A DNA stretch of 64,000 nucleotides from NCBI RefSeq assembly GCF_000223905.1, contig NC_015948.1:1364001-1428000 (forward strand). The letters run 5' to 3'. Shown here in pieces: positions 8,408 through 17,151 of this stretch. How positions within the stretch are numbered: position 1 is the stretch's first letter; each line of letters starts with the position of its first letter. The notes below the pieces were generated by a model that searched no databases, was not told the origin of the DNA, and saw only the letters and a list, made by a program, of their open reading frames with translations. Source of the stretch: Haloarcula hispanica ATCC 33960. GTDB lineage: Archaea > Halobacteriota > Halobacteria > Halobacteriales > Haloarculaceae. Position numbers and translations under genes: made by a program.

Positions 8408-9100
8408 ATGCCTTCGCTGGTGGTTCACTACGCCTTCGTTGGGTTACTCGCCGCAACGCTGCTGGGTGCTGCATTCGACAAGCGGTCGCTGCTCCTTTCA
8501 ATACTTGTTGTCACGTTTCCCGATGTAGACGCGTTCGTGGGCCTCTACTGGCAGGCCGGCCACCGGGCTGCGACGACGAACCTCGTCATCCCCGCGGTGC
8601 TGGCGCTCCTCATCGCAGTTGACCTGTACGTGCGCGACGACTCGTATATCAGGGGCCGATGGGGGGCCTACGGTGTTCGAGTCAGTTGGTTCTGTGTCGT
8701 GGTGTATGCGGTGGGCCACGTCCTGCTTGACATGATTACGGGCGGTGCGAACCTCTTCTGGCCGCTGTACGACCAGTTCTATCAGCTCAGCGGCCATCTG
8801 GAGCTGTCGAGCCAGCGCGGCATCGTCCAGACGTTCGTCGAACTGCCCGAGCCGTCTTCTCAGGCTTCCGGTGGCACCGGCACGGGCGGGAGCGGCGGGT
8901 CGACCACGCAGTCGATGGGCAACTCCAGCGAGGTACAGATGAGTACCGGCATCGACCCGAATCCGGGACAACCGGAACCAGAAAACGTCGACCGCGTGTT
9001 CCCCATCGCCCGAAGCGGCTGGGAACTGGTCGTCCTCGTCGTTGGGACGCTCGCCACCACCGCTCGCCTCGTTATCGGCCACGACCTCCCGGAGGAGTAA
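8408..9100 (+). CDS. metal-dependent membrane hydrolase (YdjM/DUF457-like)
   Basis: A 230-residue protein with about four N-terminal membrane segments (residues 1-25, 30-50, 58-75, 95-120). Conserved polar residues lie between them: the early His of VVHYAFVG, the Asp pair in FPDVDAF, His56 in QAGHRAATTN, and HVLLDMITGG. This pattern is that of the LexA-regulated/YdjM inner-membrane metal-dependent hydrolases. The C-terminal third (about 145-205) is a Gly/Ser/Pro-rich, probably extracellular loop, followed by one last hydrophobic helix. The substrate is unknown. Confidence 0.75.
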   Translation: MPSLVVHYAFVGLLAATLLGAAFDKRSLLLSILVVTFPDVDAFVGLYWQAGHRAATTNLVIPAVLALLIAVDLYVRDDSYIRGRWGAYGVRVSWFCVVVYAVGHVLLDMITGGANLFWPLYDQFYQLSGHLELSSQRGIVQTFVELPEPSSQASGGTGTGGSGGSTTQSMGNSSEVQMSTGIDPNPGQPEPENVDRVFPIARSGWELVVLVVGTLATTARLVIGHDLPEE

Positions 9101-9170
9101 CGCGGCCGGTCGGCACTGCGTAGCGTTCGTTTTCGAGTCCTTCATATACGCCGTGGCCAACCGGGGAACC

Positions 9171-9857
9171 ATGGGCTTCGAGGTACGCCGACGACTCAGT
9201 GTCGCCGACACGGTGACGTTGTTCAACGCCGTCGTCGGGTTTGTCGCCGGAGCCATCGCCTTCACCGACCCGCATCTGGCCGCTCGGCTCATTCTGCTGG
9301 CTGTTATCGCCGACGCTATCGACGGGATCGTCGCCCGGAACGGCGACAGTTCGGCGGTCGGCCCGCTGCTCGACTCTGTGACTGACGTGGTCTCCTTCGG
9401 CGCGACACCGAGCCTCTTTCTGTACGTGCTGTTGACAGACGCCTACGGCGGCATCGAGTCCGCCCACCCGGCCGTGTTCGTCGGCCTCGCCCTGCTCGCC
9501 TCCGCGTACGTCGTGTGCTCTATCGTCCGGACCGCGTTCTACTCGACGTACTTCGATTCTCCCGACGAGCGGCCGGGTATGCCGAACACGCTCGGGAGTA
9601 TCATCATCGCGACGGCGTATCTGAGCGGCGTCACGAACCCGCTCGTGCTGAGTGTCGGCGCGCTCGGCCTCTCGCTTGCGATGATCGCGCCCTTCGACTA
9701 CCCCAAGCCAGGGCCGAAACACGCCATCCCGATGGGTGTCGTGCAGGCTGTCGCCGTCGTCGCACCAGCGGCGTTCTTCCGGGCTGGGCCGCGGGCGATG
9801 CTCGCCATCTCGCTGCTGTTTTTCGCGCTTGGGCCGTGGGTCTACTCCGGAGAGTAA
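9171..9857 (+). CDS. pssA: CDP-alcohol phosphatidyltransferase, probable archaetidylserine synthase
   Basis: A 228-residue membrane enzyme that transfers an archaetidyl group from CDP-archaeol to an alcohol, most likely serine. The catalytic motif is present in one run: DG-IV-AR, then G-PLL-D-SVT-D, with two Asp pairs for metal binding (residues about 58-80). About six to eight membrane segments surround it. Start 9171 is chosen because CATATAC at 9142-9148 lies about 26 nt upstream, fitting a leaderless mRNA; the longer frame from 9042 overlaps the preceding gene. The serine specificity is inferred from overall resemblance to archaeal PssA-type enzymes. Confidence 0.85.
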   Translation: MGFEVRRRLSVADTVTLFNAVVGFVAGAIAFTDPHLAARLILLAVIADAIDGIVARNGDSSAVGPLLDSVTDVVSFGATPSLFLYVLLTDAYGGIESAHPAVFVGLALLASAYVVCSIVRTAFYSTYFDSPDERPGMPNTLGSIIIATAYLSGVTNPLVLSVGALGLSLAMIAPFDYPKPGPKHAIPMGVVQAVAVVAPAAFFRAGPRAMLAISLLFFALGPWVYSGE

Positions 9858-9882
9858 CCCCTCTCCAGCCGCTCAGGCCCGC

Positions 9883-10659
9883 TCAGACCGTGTCATCGAT
9901 GAACTCCTCTAGGACGTCGTTGAACGTCTCGGCCTGTTCGACCATCGCGAGGTGTGCAGCGTCGGGAATAAACGACACCGCTCCGTCTTGGACCTCGCGG
10001 GCCAGTGTCTCGTGATACGCACGCGGGGTCAGTTTGTCGTGTTCGCCACAGACGGCCAGCAGGGGCACGTCAATCTCGCCCAGTCGTTCGCGCACGTCGA
10101 AACCGTGACACGTCATGAAGTCGCGGCGGGTTACCGCCTGCCCGACCGTCTCCATCTGCTCGTGGGAGCGCGACACGGCCTCGTGGCCGGTGTCGTGGAA
10201 CAGGCGGTCCCGTTCGTGCAGGAACTCGACGGCGCGGTCCCAGTCGTCCGCGAGCCACTCCTGTAATCCCTCGAACACCGGGAGTTCGGGGCCGGTCCCC
10301 AGCAACACTATCGCCTCGGGCGTCCAGTCCCGCTCCAGTGCGACCCACTGGGCGACGGCCCCGCCCAGCGAGTTCCCGACCAGCACCTCCGCGTCTGTCT
10401 CCCGCCCCACAGCGACCACGTCGTCCGCGTAGGCGTCGAGTGTCGTGGTCCCGGCGTCGGTGTCGATATCGTCCGAATCTCCGTGCCCTGACAGGTCCAG
10501 TGCGACGGCGGGGTGAGCCGGTCCGGATGGCGCGTACTGACGACCCCACACGCGGTGTGTCGCCCCGCTGCCGTGGACATACAGCGCCGTCGGCCCCGAT
10601 GCCGCAGGCTGTGTCTGTCTGTACGCCGTGACTCGCCCGTCGTGATTGACCCGTTCCAT
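9883..10659 (-). CDS. alpha/beta-hydrolase
   Basis: A 258-residue cytosolic hydrolase. The oxyanion-hole region is YVHGSG (about 27-32), the nucleophile elbow is GNSLGG (Ser about 97), the acid is probably Asp in GEHDKLTP, and the catalytic His is in DAAHLAMVEQ near the C-terminus. The length fits the single-domain family with a small cap. Substrate not predictable. A TATA-like TTTTATCC (minus strand, about 10683-10690) lies about 28 nt upstream of the start, consistent with a leaderless mRNA. It is divergent from the DUF7127-cdc48 operon. Confidence 0.85.
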   Translation of the reverse strand: MERVNHDGRVTAYRQTQPAASGPTALYVHGSGATHRVWGRQYAPSGPAHPAVALDLSGHGDSDDIDTDAGTTTLDAYADDVVAVGRETDAEVLVGNSLGGAVAQWVALERDWTPEAIVLLGTGPELPVFEGLQEWLADDWDRAVEFLHERDRLFHDTGHEAVSRSHEQMETVGQAVTRRDFMTCHGFDVRERLGEIDVPLLAVCGEHDKLTPRAYHETLAREVQDGAVSFIPDAAHLAMVEQAETFNDVLEEFIDDTV

Positions 10660-10770
10660 GCGACACCGTTCGGAAGCGGTGTGGATAAAAGGTTGGCGCG
10701 CTCAGCTGAGGTGTGAACCGCATTCAAGCAACTACACTCATTTTTCCGCCGTACAGCGTATTTCAGCGGT

Positions 10771-10782
10771 AGATTTATATAC
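10771..10782 (+). promoter_or_regulatory. TATA box of the DUF7127-cdc48 operon
   Basis: AGATTTATATAC is a strong archaeal box A. Its centre is about 30 nt upstream of ATG 10807, giving a nearly leaderless bicistronic mRNA for the small protein and Cdc48. Confidence 0.7.
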
Positions 10783-10806
10783 TTGTCACGCTTACTTTGA
10801 GTTAGC

Positions 10807-11052
10807 ATGACTTCAGAACAGCAGTTGTTCGACGAGACGCCCCTCCGCCGATTCGAGTACGACGACAGCGTCGTGTTCGCGGCGGACGTGGGACCTGCCG
10901 CCGATGCGAGTGTCGATGTGGTCGACGGGACCGTCATCGTCGTCGCAGACGGCCACCAGTACGAACAGGAGATCCCCGCTGGCGACGCACGAGCGTTTAT
11001 CAACCACGGGGTTCTCACTATCGAACTGTCAGACGGCGAGGGAGATAACTGA
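10807..11052 (+). CDS. small Hsp20-like protein (DUF7127-like) upstream of Cdc48
   Basis: An 81-residue acidic protein. Its alternating strands and the end motif GVLTIELSD recall the last strands of the alpha-crystallin/Hsp20 fold, where a G-V-L-T-I-x-L segment is characteristic. The stop codon TGA overlaps the cdc48 start by one base (10052+1000: TGATG at 11050-11054), so the two are translationally coupled. Known haloarchaeal proteins of this type are annotated only as a domain of unknown function. A role as a Cdc48 adaptor or substrate-holding chaperone is inferred from the coupling alone. Confidence 0.8.
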   Translation: MTSEQQLFDETPLRRFEYDDSVVFAADVGPAADASVDVVDGTVIVVADGHQYEQEIPAGDARAFINHGVLTIELSDGEGDN

Positions 11053-13325
11053 TGAGACTTACTGTTAAACCACTCAAACAGAAAGACGCTGGCCGTGGCC
11101 TCGCGGCGATTGACCGCGCCGCGATGGACGAACTCGAACTCGAGAACGGCGACTACATAGTTCTCGAGGGGAAGCAGGACAGTCGCGCTGTCGCCCGGGT
11201 CTGGCCCGGCTACCCCGAGGACGAGGGGAAGGGCATCGTCCGCATCGACGGGCAGCTCCGCCAGGAGGCCAACGTCGGTATCGACGACCCCGTCAACATC
11301 GAGAAGGCCGACGTCAACCCCGCGACCTCGGTCACCGTCGCGCTGCCCCAGAACCTTCGGGTCCGGGGCAACGTCGGTCCGATGATCCGCAACAACCTCA
11401 GCGGCCAGGCCGTCACGCAGGGCCAGACGGTTCCGGTGAGCTTCGGCCTCGGACCGCTCTCCTCGATGTCCGGCCAGAAAATCCCGCTGAAGATCGCCGA
11501 GACCGAGCCCTCCGGCACGGTCGTCGTGACCGACTCCACGGACATCCAGGTCAGCGAGATGCCCGCCGAGCAGGTCCACAGCGGCGAGGGCGCACCTGAA
11601 GCGAGCGACACTCCCGACGTGACCTACGAGGACATCGGCGGGCTCGACCGCGAACTCGAACAGGTCCGCGAGATGATCGAGCTGCCGATGCGCCACCCCG
11701 AACTGTTCCAGCAGCTCGGCATCGAGCCGCCGAAGGGCGTCCTCCTGCACGGCCCGCCCGGCACGGGCAAGACGCTGATGGCCAAGGCCGTCGCCAACGA
11801 GATCGACGCGTACTTCACCACTATCTCCGGGCCGGAGATCATGTCGAAGTACTACGGCGAGAGCGAGGAGCAACTCCGTGAGGTCTTCGAAGAGGCCGAG
11901 GAGAACGCCCCCGCTATCGTCTTCATCGACGAGATCGACTCCATCGCCCCGAAGCGTGGCGAGACCCAGGGCGACGTGGAGCGCCGCGTCGTCGCCCAGC
12001 TGCTCAGCCTGATGGACGGGCTCGAAGAGCGCGGACAGGTCATCGTCATCGGCGCGACCAACCGCGTCGACGATATCGACCCCGCCTTGCGCCGTGGCGG
12101 CCGCTTCGACCGCGAGATCGAAATCGGCGTCCCGGACAAGAAGGGCCGCAAGGAGATCCTGCAGGTCCACACCCGCGGGATGCCCCTCTCCGAGGAGATC
12201 AACATCGAGAACTACGCCGAGAACACCCACGGCTTCGTCGGCGCTGACCTCGCGACCCTCACGAAAGAGAGCGCGATGAACGCCCTCCGGCGCATCCGCC
12301 CCGAACTCGACCTCGAATCCGACGAGATCGACGCCGAGGTGCTCGAACGCCTGGAGATCAGCGACAAAGACTTCCGCGAGGCGATGAAGGGCATCGAGCC
12401 CTCCGCGCTCCGGGAAGTGTTCGTCGAAGTCCCGGACGTCACCTGGGACTCCGTCGGTGGGCTCGAAGACACCAAGGAACGGCTCCGGGAGACTATCCAG
12501 TGGCCCCTCGAGTACGAAGACGTGTTCGAGTCGATGGACCTCGAAGCCGCGAAGGGCGTACTGATGTACGGCCCGCCCGGCACCGGGAAGACGCTCTTGG
12601 CGAAGGCCGTCGCCAACGAGGCCCAGTCCAACTTCATCTCCGTGAAGGGGCCGGAACTCCTGAACAAGTTCGTGGGTGAGTCCGAGAAGGGCGTCCGCGA
12701 AGTGTTCAGCAAGGCCCGCGAGAACGCCCCGACCGTGGTGTTCTTCGACGAGATCGACTCCATCGCCGGCGAACGTGGCGGCGGCACGACCGACTCCGGC
12801 GTCGGCGAACGCGTCGTCTCCCAGCTCCTGACGGAACTGGACGGGATCGAGGACATGGAGAACGTCGTGGTCGTCGCGACCACGAACCGGCCGGACCTCA
12901 TCGACGACGCGCTCCTGCGCCCCGGCCGACTCGACAGGCACGTCCATGTGCCCGTCCCGGACGAGGAAGCGCGCCGCGCCATCTTCCAGGTCCACACCCG
13001 CGACAAGCCGCTGGCCGACGGCGTCGACCTCGACGAACTGGCCAGCCGCACGGACGGCTACGTCGGCGCGGACATCGAAGCGGTCGCCCGCGAGGCGTCG
13101 ATGGCCGCGACCCGGGAGTTCATCAACAGCGTGGACCCCGAGGACATCGGCGACAGTGTCAGCAACGTCCGCGTGACGATGGACCACTTCGAGCACGCGC
13201 TCTCCGAAGTCGGCCCCAGCGTCACCGAGGAGACCCGCGAGCGCTACGACGAAATCGAGCAGCGCTTCGACCGGGCCGAACCCGGCGTCACTGACGAGAG
13301 CACGGCCAGTCGCACCTTCCAGTAG
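11052..13325 (+). CDS. cdc48: Cdc48/VAT-type AAA+ ATPase
   Basis: A 757-residue hexameric unfoldase that extracts and unfolds proteins for proteasomal degradation. The N-terminal double-psi barrel and CDC48_2 domains span about residues 1-190. D1 has Walker A GPPGTGKT at 234-241, Walker B IVFIDEID and the arginine-finger region [12 protein letters not shown]2 has Walker A at 507-514, Walker B VVFFDEID and [11 protein letters not shown]. All ATPase motifs are intact and there is no intein. The acidic C-terminal tail (about 720-757) is typical. It overlaps the preceding Hsp20-like gene by one base. Confidence 0.96.
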   Translation: MRLTVKPLKQKDAGRGLAAIDRAAMDELELENGDYIVLEGKQDSRAVARVWPGYPEDEGKGIVRIDGQLRQEANVGIDDPVNIEKADVNPATSVTVALPQNLRVRGNVGPMIRNNLSGQAVTQGQTVPVSFGLGPLSSMSGQKIPLKIAETEPSGTVVVTDSTDIQVSEMPAEQVHSGEGAPEASDTPDVTYEDIGGLDRELEQVREMIELPMRHPELFQQLGIEPPKGVLLHGPPGTGKTLMAKAVANEIDAYFTTISGPEIMSKYYGESEEQLREVFEEAEENAPAIVFIDEIDSIAPKRGETQGDVERRVVAQLLSLMDGLEERGQVIVIGATNRVDDIDPALRRGGRFDREIEIGVPDKKGRKEILQVHTRGMPLSEEINIENYAENTHGFVGADLATLTKESAMNALRRIRPELDLESDEIDAEVLERLEISDKDFREAMKGIEPSALREVFVEVPDVTWDSVGGLEDTKERLRETIQWPLEYEDVFESMDLEAAKGVLMYGPPGTGKTLLAKAVANEAQSNFISVKGPELLNKFVGESEKGVREVFSKARENAPTVVFFDEIDSIAGERGGGTTDSGVGERVVSQLLTELDGIEDMENVVVVATTNRPDLIDDALLRPGRLDRHVHVPVPDEEARRAIFQVHTRDKPLADGVDLDELASRTDGYVGADIEAVAREASMAATREFINSVDPEDIGDSVSNVRVTMDHFEHALSEVGPSVTEETRERYDEIEQRFDRAEPGVTDESTASRTFQ

Positions 13326-13402
13326 CGACGGTCGGCACTCGATAGCGACGGTCGACACACCGACGCTGATTGTTACGTCTTACAGGCGATTTTCTCGCTG
13401 CG

Positions 13403-14152
13403 TTATTCGTCGTCAGCCCTGTCCAGCGTGATCTCGCGACACTCGTAGGCTTCCTTCGTCGCACCGGCCCCGCCGACAGTGACCGGTCCGGCATCGGTCT
13501 CGATAGTGAGTGACCGTTCGGCCGGGTTCGTGCTCGATGCGGGATAGACGACGCTCTGCCGGACGTTTATCACCGGTCCCGATATCGTCGTCTCCGTCCG
13601 GTCCGCAGTCGAGATGACCCGAGCGCGAGCAGTGATCGCCGTCCCCGCGCGCAACGCCAGCGCCGCCATGAGTACCGCGAACTGGAACGCGGAGAACGTT
13701 CGCGGGAACGCACACACGCTAGCGATGTAGTGTTCCGTCCCCATCAGCCAATGAGTGCCGAGAAACATCGCGAATTCGTCGTGAGCGAGGTTTTCGTTGT
13801 CGAACTCGGTCGCCTGATATTCTGCTATCGAGTCGGTCAACAGTCCGGAATGCCCAGTGAATCCGCGCTGGATATCTGCGGTCACGAGCAGTGGGGTAAT
13901 ACCGCTCTCGATTGTCCTGACCGCCGTTGCGATATCCTCGTATGCGGGCGTCGGTGCCGTCGCATCGCCGTGGACCAGTAACAGTACCAGTACATCCCGC
14001 TCGATAGCGGCGCTGAGTTGCGGGACAAACTCCGGGAGGGACGATTTCGGGACCGCAACCGTGAGGCTCTCCTCGGCACTGTCGATAAGAGATTGTATCG
14101 CATCGATGACTGCCGACTGGGTCCGATGGATTTCCAGCCCCGGTTGTGCCAT
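13403..14152 (-). CDS. stand-alone TrmB-type effector-binding domain protein, no HTH
   Basis: A 249-residue protein that resembles only the sugar/effector-binding C-terminal part of TrmB regulators. It begins with a short helix (LEIHRTQSAVIDAIQSLIDS) and then the PLD-like fold (ESLTVAVPKSSLPEFV, and later EFAMFLGTHW). The N-terminal winged helix that normally binds DNA is absent. The start is supported by a minus-strand TATA box (TTTATAC, 14176-14182) about 27 nt upstream of the third of three consecutive ATG codons (14158, 14155, 14152), so a missing upstream HTH exon is unlikely. It is divergent from a degenerate sensor kinase. Function as a sensor or dominant-negative partner is inference. 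Confidence 0.72.
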   Translation of the reverse strand: MAQPGLEIHRTQSAVIDAIQSLIDSAEESLTVAVPKSSLPEFVPQLSAAIERDVLVLLLVHGDATAPTPAYEDIATAVRTIESGITPLLVTADIQRGFTGHSGLLTDSIAEYQATEFDNENLAHDEFAMFLGTHWLMGTEHYIASVCAFPRTFSAFQFAVLMAALALRAGTAITARARVISTADRTETTISGPVINVRQSVVYPASSTNPAERSLTIETDAGPVTVGGAGATKEAYECREITLDRADDE

Positions 14153-14256
14153 CATCAAAGGATACGGTGCCGTGTGTATAAATCGTCCCCTGAAATGGGC
14201 AATAGTGTCGCTGAGATGGTGGAGGTGTCAATAATGGAGTGTTTCGTGGTGTAACT

Positions 14257-14265
14257 TCTTTATGC
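14257..14265 (+). promoter_or_regulatory. TATA box of the degenerate sensor kinase gene
   Basis: TTCTTTATG is centred 26 nt upstream of ATG 14287, supporting that start (leaderless) over an in-frame ATG at 14239. Confidence 0.65.
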
Positions 14266-14286
14266 GTGTGTCTCCTCGGAAGGGTG

Positions 14287-15822
14287 ATGAAGTCACAGCC
14301 CACCGTCCTGTTTGTCCGTAGTCCGAGCCAGGACAGGGCCGCGATTTCGATGCTCCGGGACAGTGATCTCACCGTCCACGAGTTCGACGGTGTTCGCGAT
14401 CTGGAGTGTGCGCTCGGCGACTACGACACGGACTGTGTCGTCACGAACTGCGAAGTGGAGAACCCGGACGGGACACAGTATCTCGGTGGGTTGACCCTTA
14501 TCGATCGACTGCAACGAAATCACCCCGAACTCCCGGTCGTCCTCTTTGCCGAGGTGACAAACGGCGACATCGCCCGCGAGGCCTACAGCCGCGACGTGTT
14601 CGGCTACGTTCCGAGCACAGTGAGCGACGCTCACCAGCGGCTCCTAGCGCGGGTCGACGCCGCCGTCGCTTCCAGCCCGGCCCGTCAACGGGCGAACAAG
14701 CGAAAACAGCTCAACGAGGCCGTCCGGCTGGTCAATCAAGCGCTCGTCCGCTCACAGTCGCGGGTGGATATCGAACGCGACATCACGGCGGTTCTGGCGG
14801 GCACAGCCAGATACAGCGAGGCCTGTACGGTGACCTGTCAGCACGACAGGCCAGTCGTTCGAGCGCTGGGTTCACAGCGTGACCGCGTCTCCATCACCGT
14901 GCCGGAGCCGTTGTGCCGCGCCGAGTCGGAGGACCGACTGGTCGTTGCGGATATCGACCCAGCAACGTTCGCAAATGACACAGACGCACTGGAAACGGAC
15001 TGCGCCCGAGTTCTCGCTGTCCCACTGGTGTACGATGGGACGTCGTACGGCGTCCTCGGAGTGTACGCAGACCGCGTCGATATCTTCGACACGGAAGAAC
15101 AGGACACGTTCCGGGAGGTCGGCCACAACATCGCGCTGGCTATCGACGCGAGCCAGACGAAAGACGCGCTCCAGCAGCGGACGACGGAACTGGAACGACA
15201 AAAAGAGCGACTCCGAGAGCTCGCACAGATAATCTCACACGAGCTCCGGAACCCGCTTCAGGCGGCGATGGGACGAGTCGAACTGCTAGCCGCGGAACAC
15301 GCCGCCGAGGAGTTCGACGCCATCCAGCGCAGCCACACCCGCATGTCATTTCTCATCGACGACCTCATGGAAATCGCCCGTCAGGGCGGCCGACAGTACA
15401 TCGTCGAGCCGGTAACACTCTCCGACGTGATGGCGAACGCCTGGACGACGGTCGACACCGACGGGTCGACCATCGAAATCGACTGTACCGAGACGATACT
15501 GGCCGATAGTGGCCGACTGTGTCAGCTCGCGGAGAACTTCTTCCGGTTCGCGACGGAGCAGGGCAATACCGAGAAGATAACGATCACGGACACGGTCGAC
15601 GGGTTCGCCCTCGAACACGACGGCACCCCGTTGGAGACGGGAAACGAGAAACCGTTTGAACTCTACTACGCCTCCAGTGACGAAGGGGTTGGGCTCCACC
15701 TCGCCGTGATCCGGGAAATCGCACACGGTCACGGGTGGGAAACCGCCCTCTCCAACGACTCGACGGGACGGGTCCGACTGGACGTAACCAACGTCGAGCG
15801 GCCGGCAGCGAAAACCACGTAA
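14287..15822 (+). CDS. sensor histidine kinase with degenerate receiver and ATPase domains
   Basis: A 511-residue soluble protein arranged as receiver-like domain (1-130), GAF (about 150-290), coiled linker, HisKA (310-370) and HATPase (380-505). The receiver lacks the acidic pair after strand 1 (FVRSPSQ), and the phosphoacceptor Asp is replaced by Asn54 (VVTNCEV). HisKA is intact with His318 in ISHELRNPL. In the ATPase domain the Mg-binding Asn of the N-box is Phe421 (AENFFRFA), and the DxGxG box reads HDGTPL at 444-449; only the GVGLHL lid is recognisable. It may accept phosphate from, or dimerise with, another kinase rather than autophosphorylate. The neighbouring TrmB-like sensor gene is divergent. 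Confidence 0.82.
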   Translation: MKSQPTVLFVRSPSQDRAAISMLRDSDLTVHEFDGVRDLECALGDYDTDCVVTNCEVENPDGTQYLGGLTLIDRLQRNHPELPVVLFAEVTNGDIAREAYSRDVFGYVPSTVSDAHQRLLARVDAAVASSPARQRANKRKQLNEAVRLVNQALVRSQSRVDIERDITAVLAGTARYSEACTVTCQHDRPVVRALGSQRDRVSITVPEPLCRAESEDRLVVADIDPATFANDTDALETDCARVLAVPLVYDGTSYGVLGVYADRVDIFDTEEQDTFREVGHNIALAIDASQTKDALQQRTTELERQKERLRELAQIISHELRNPLQAAMGRVELLAAEHAAEEFDAIQRSHTRMSFLIDDLMEIARQGGRQYIVEPVTLSDVMANAWTTVDTDGSTIEIDCTETILADSGRLCQLAENFFRFATEQGNTEKITITDTVDGFALEHDGTPLETGNEKPFELYYASSDEGVGLHLAVIREIAHGHGWETALSNDSTGRVRLDVTNVERPAAKTT

Positions 15823-15883
15823 CGACCCCGCCTCGCCGTACGTGACTCGAAACCGTATTTTGCGTCCAGTCCGGAGTTGTGGT

Positions 15884-16444
15884 ATGGATCTCCAGGCTCG
15901 GTATCGCGTGCCAGCACTCACTGGCCTGTTGACGGTCGTGTCGCTCGCGCTCGTGTTCGGGGCCGTTCTCGGGGCGATTCCACAGTCCGCTCTCCCGGCT
16001 GCGCCCGCGAGCGTACTCGGGGCGATCCCCCACGCCAACGCCGTGGTCAGCGCCCTCGCTATCGGAACAATCGTCGGCGGTATCCGAGCGATCCGCCGCG
16101 GCGATGTCGCCCGACACCGGAAGCTGATGCTCTCCTCGTTCGGCCTGTTCGCTCTGTTTCTCGTCCTGTACCTCTACCGGATAACGCTTGAAGGGCCGAC
16201 GGACTTCACCGGCCCGGCAGTCGTCGAGACGTACTTCTATCTCCCCTTCCTCGCTATCCACATCCTGCTTGCCATCATCGCCATCCCAGCGGTGTACTAC
16301 GTCCTGCTGCTGGCCTACACGTACCCCGTCTCGGAACTGCCGTCGACGAACCACCCGCGGGCCGGAAAGCTGGCCGCGGGGCTGTGGCTGATCTCCTTCT
16401 CGATGGGTATCGCCGTCTACGCGATGCTGTATCTGGTCTGGTAA
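15884..16444 (+). CDS. DUF420 family membrane protein
   Basis: A 186-residue protein with five or so membrane helices. It has the conserved His-containing segments of DUF420: HANAVVSALAIGT around residue 48, RHRKLMLSS around 83, and HILLAIIAIPAVYYVLL around 127. Members in bacteria and archaea often accompany cytochrome-oxidase assembly genes, but none is adjacent here. Start 15884 (MDLQARY) places the first helix directly after a short basic leader; the longer frame from 15842 adds an unlikely basic extension. Confidence 0.85.
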   Translation: MDLQARYRVPALTGLLTVVSLALVFGAVLGAIPQSALPAAPASVLGAIPHANAVVSALAIGTIVGGIRAIRRGDVARHRKLMLSSFGLFALFLVLYLYRITLEGPTDFTGPAVVETYFYLPFLAIHILLAIIAIPAVYYVLLLAYTYPVSELPSTNHPRAGKLAAGLWLISFSMGIAVYAMLYLVW

Positions 16445-16448
16445 CGTC

Positions 16449-16530
16449 ATAGTGATTATTGCGAGTCAGTACCACATCGACCGCACGACAGCGTGCGGTC
16501 GGAGCGGCAACCAGTCGCAATACTCACTAT
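16449..16530. repeat. 82-nt dyad with nested hairpin between convergent genes
   Basis: Outer arms 16449-16464 and 16515-16530 are complementary at 15 of 16 positions (ATAGTGA-T/G-TATTGCGA). Inside lies a perfect 9-bp stem, GACCGCACG (16479-16487) and CGTGCGGTC (16492-16500), with loop ACAG. The element starts 5 nt after the DUF420 stop and runs into the stop codon of the acetyltransferase gene on the other strand. It could be a bidirectional terminator or a REP/MITE-type dispersed repeat. Confidence 0.65.
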
Positions 16531-17090
16531 CAGTCGCTCTCCGTTCGGAGCAACCCAAACCACAACATGTCACGCCACGCGCCGTCGAGATACCACTCCT
16601 CGCGGTGTGTCCCTTCCTTCGTGAATCCAAGCCGTTCGACCACCGCGACGGAGCGGTCGTTCCCGCCCACAATCTTTGCCGACCACTTCCGGAGCGCCCG
16701 CTGGTCGAAGCCGTACTGGACCAGTCTGCCCGCCGCCTCAGTGGCGTACCCCTCGCCCCAGGCGTCCGGGTCAAGCCAGTAGCCCAGTTCGGCTGTGCCC
16801 CGCTCCGGGTCGTGGTCAGTCATGGCGACGAGCCCGACCGGTTCGGTTCGGTCCTCGACCCGTCCGGGACTCCCGGCCGGGTCGACACAGACCAGCAGAT
16901 GAACCGAGTCCTCATTGGAAAGTGTCTCCTCATAGAACGTCTCCAGTTGGTCGGCCGTTGAGGGTTTCGCGTACGTCCCCAGCCCCCAGACCTGTTCGTG
17001 GTGGAACACCTGCCGTATCCAGTCGAGGTCGTCGCGGTCTGGTGACCGGAGGGCTGTCCGCTCGGTTTCGAGAAACGCGGGACCAGGCAT
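16530..17090 (-). CDS. GNAT family N-acetyltransferase (RimJ/RimL-like)
   Basis: A 186-residue acetyl-CoA-dependent acetyltransferase of the RimJ/RimL type. It begins FLETERTALRSPDRDDLDW, has the strand-4 and loop segment AELGYWLDPDAWGEGYATEA (acetyl-CoA pyrophosphate binding), and NDRSVAVVERLGFTKEG near the C-terminus. Length and order match the family. The substrate (a protein N-terminus or a small amine) cannot be told. The start at 17090 (MPGPAF) is preferred over a longer frame that overlaps purF. Confidence 0.85.
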   Translation of the reverse strand: MPGPAFLETERTALRSPDRDDLDWIRQVFHHEQVWGLGTYAKPSTADQLETFYEETLSNEDSVHLLVCVDPAGSPGRVEDRTEPVGLVAMTDHDPERGTAELGYWLDPDAWGEGYATEAAGRLVQYGFDQRALRKWSAKIVGGNDRSVAVVERLGFTKEGTHREEWYLDGAWRDMLWFGLLRTESD

Positions 17091-17151
17091 GGCTGGACGC
17101 TCACCCGGAGGCAGTAAAAACGTGATGTCTTTGTGGCCGCTCACAGCCGCC

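Noticed and set aside
11052-13325. Intein in Cdc48 or RtcB
   Set aside because: Both genes have normal length and uninterrupted motifs; no Hint-domain residues are seen.
10308-13358. A 1016-codon open frame on the minus strand opposite cdc48
   Set aside because: It is a shadow frame of the highly biased, GC-rich cdc48 gene. Its translation is Val/Leu/Gly/Arg/Asp-rich without domains, while the plus strand encodes a clear Cdc48.
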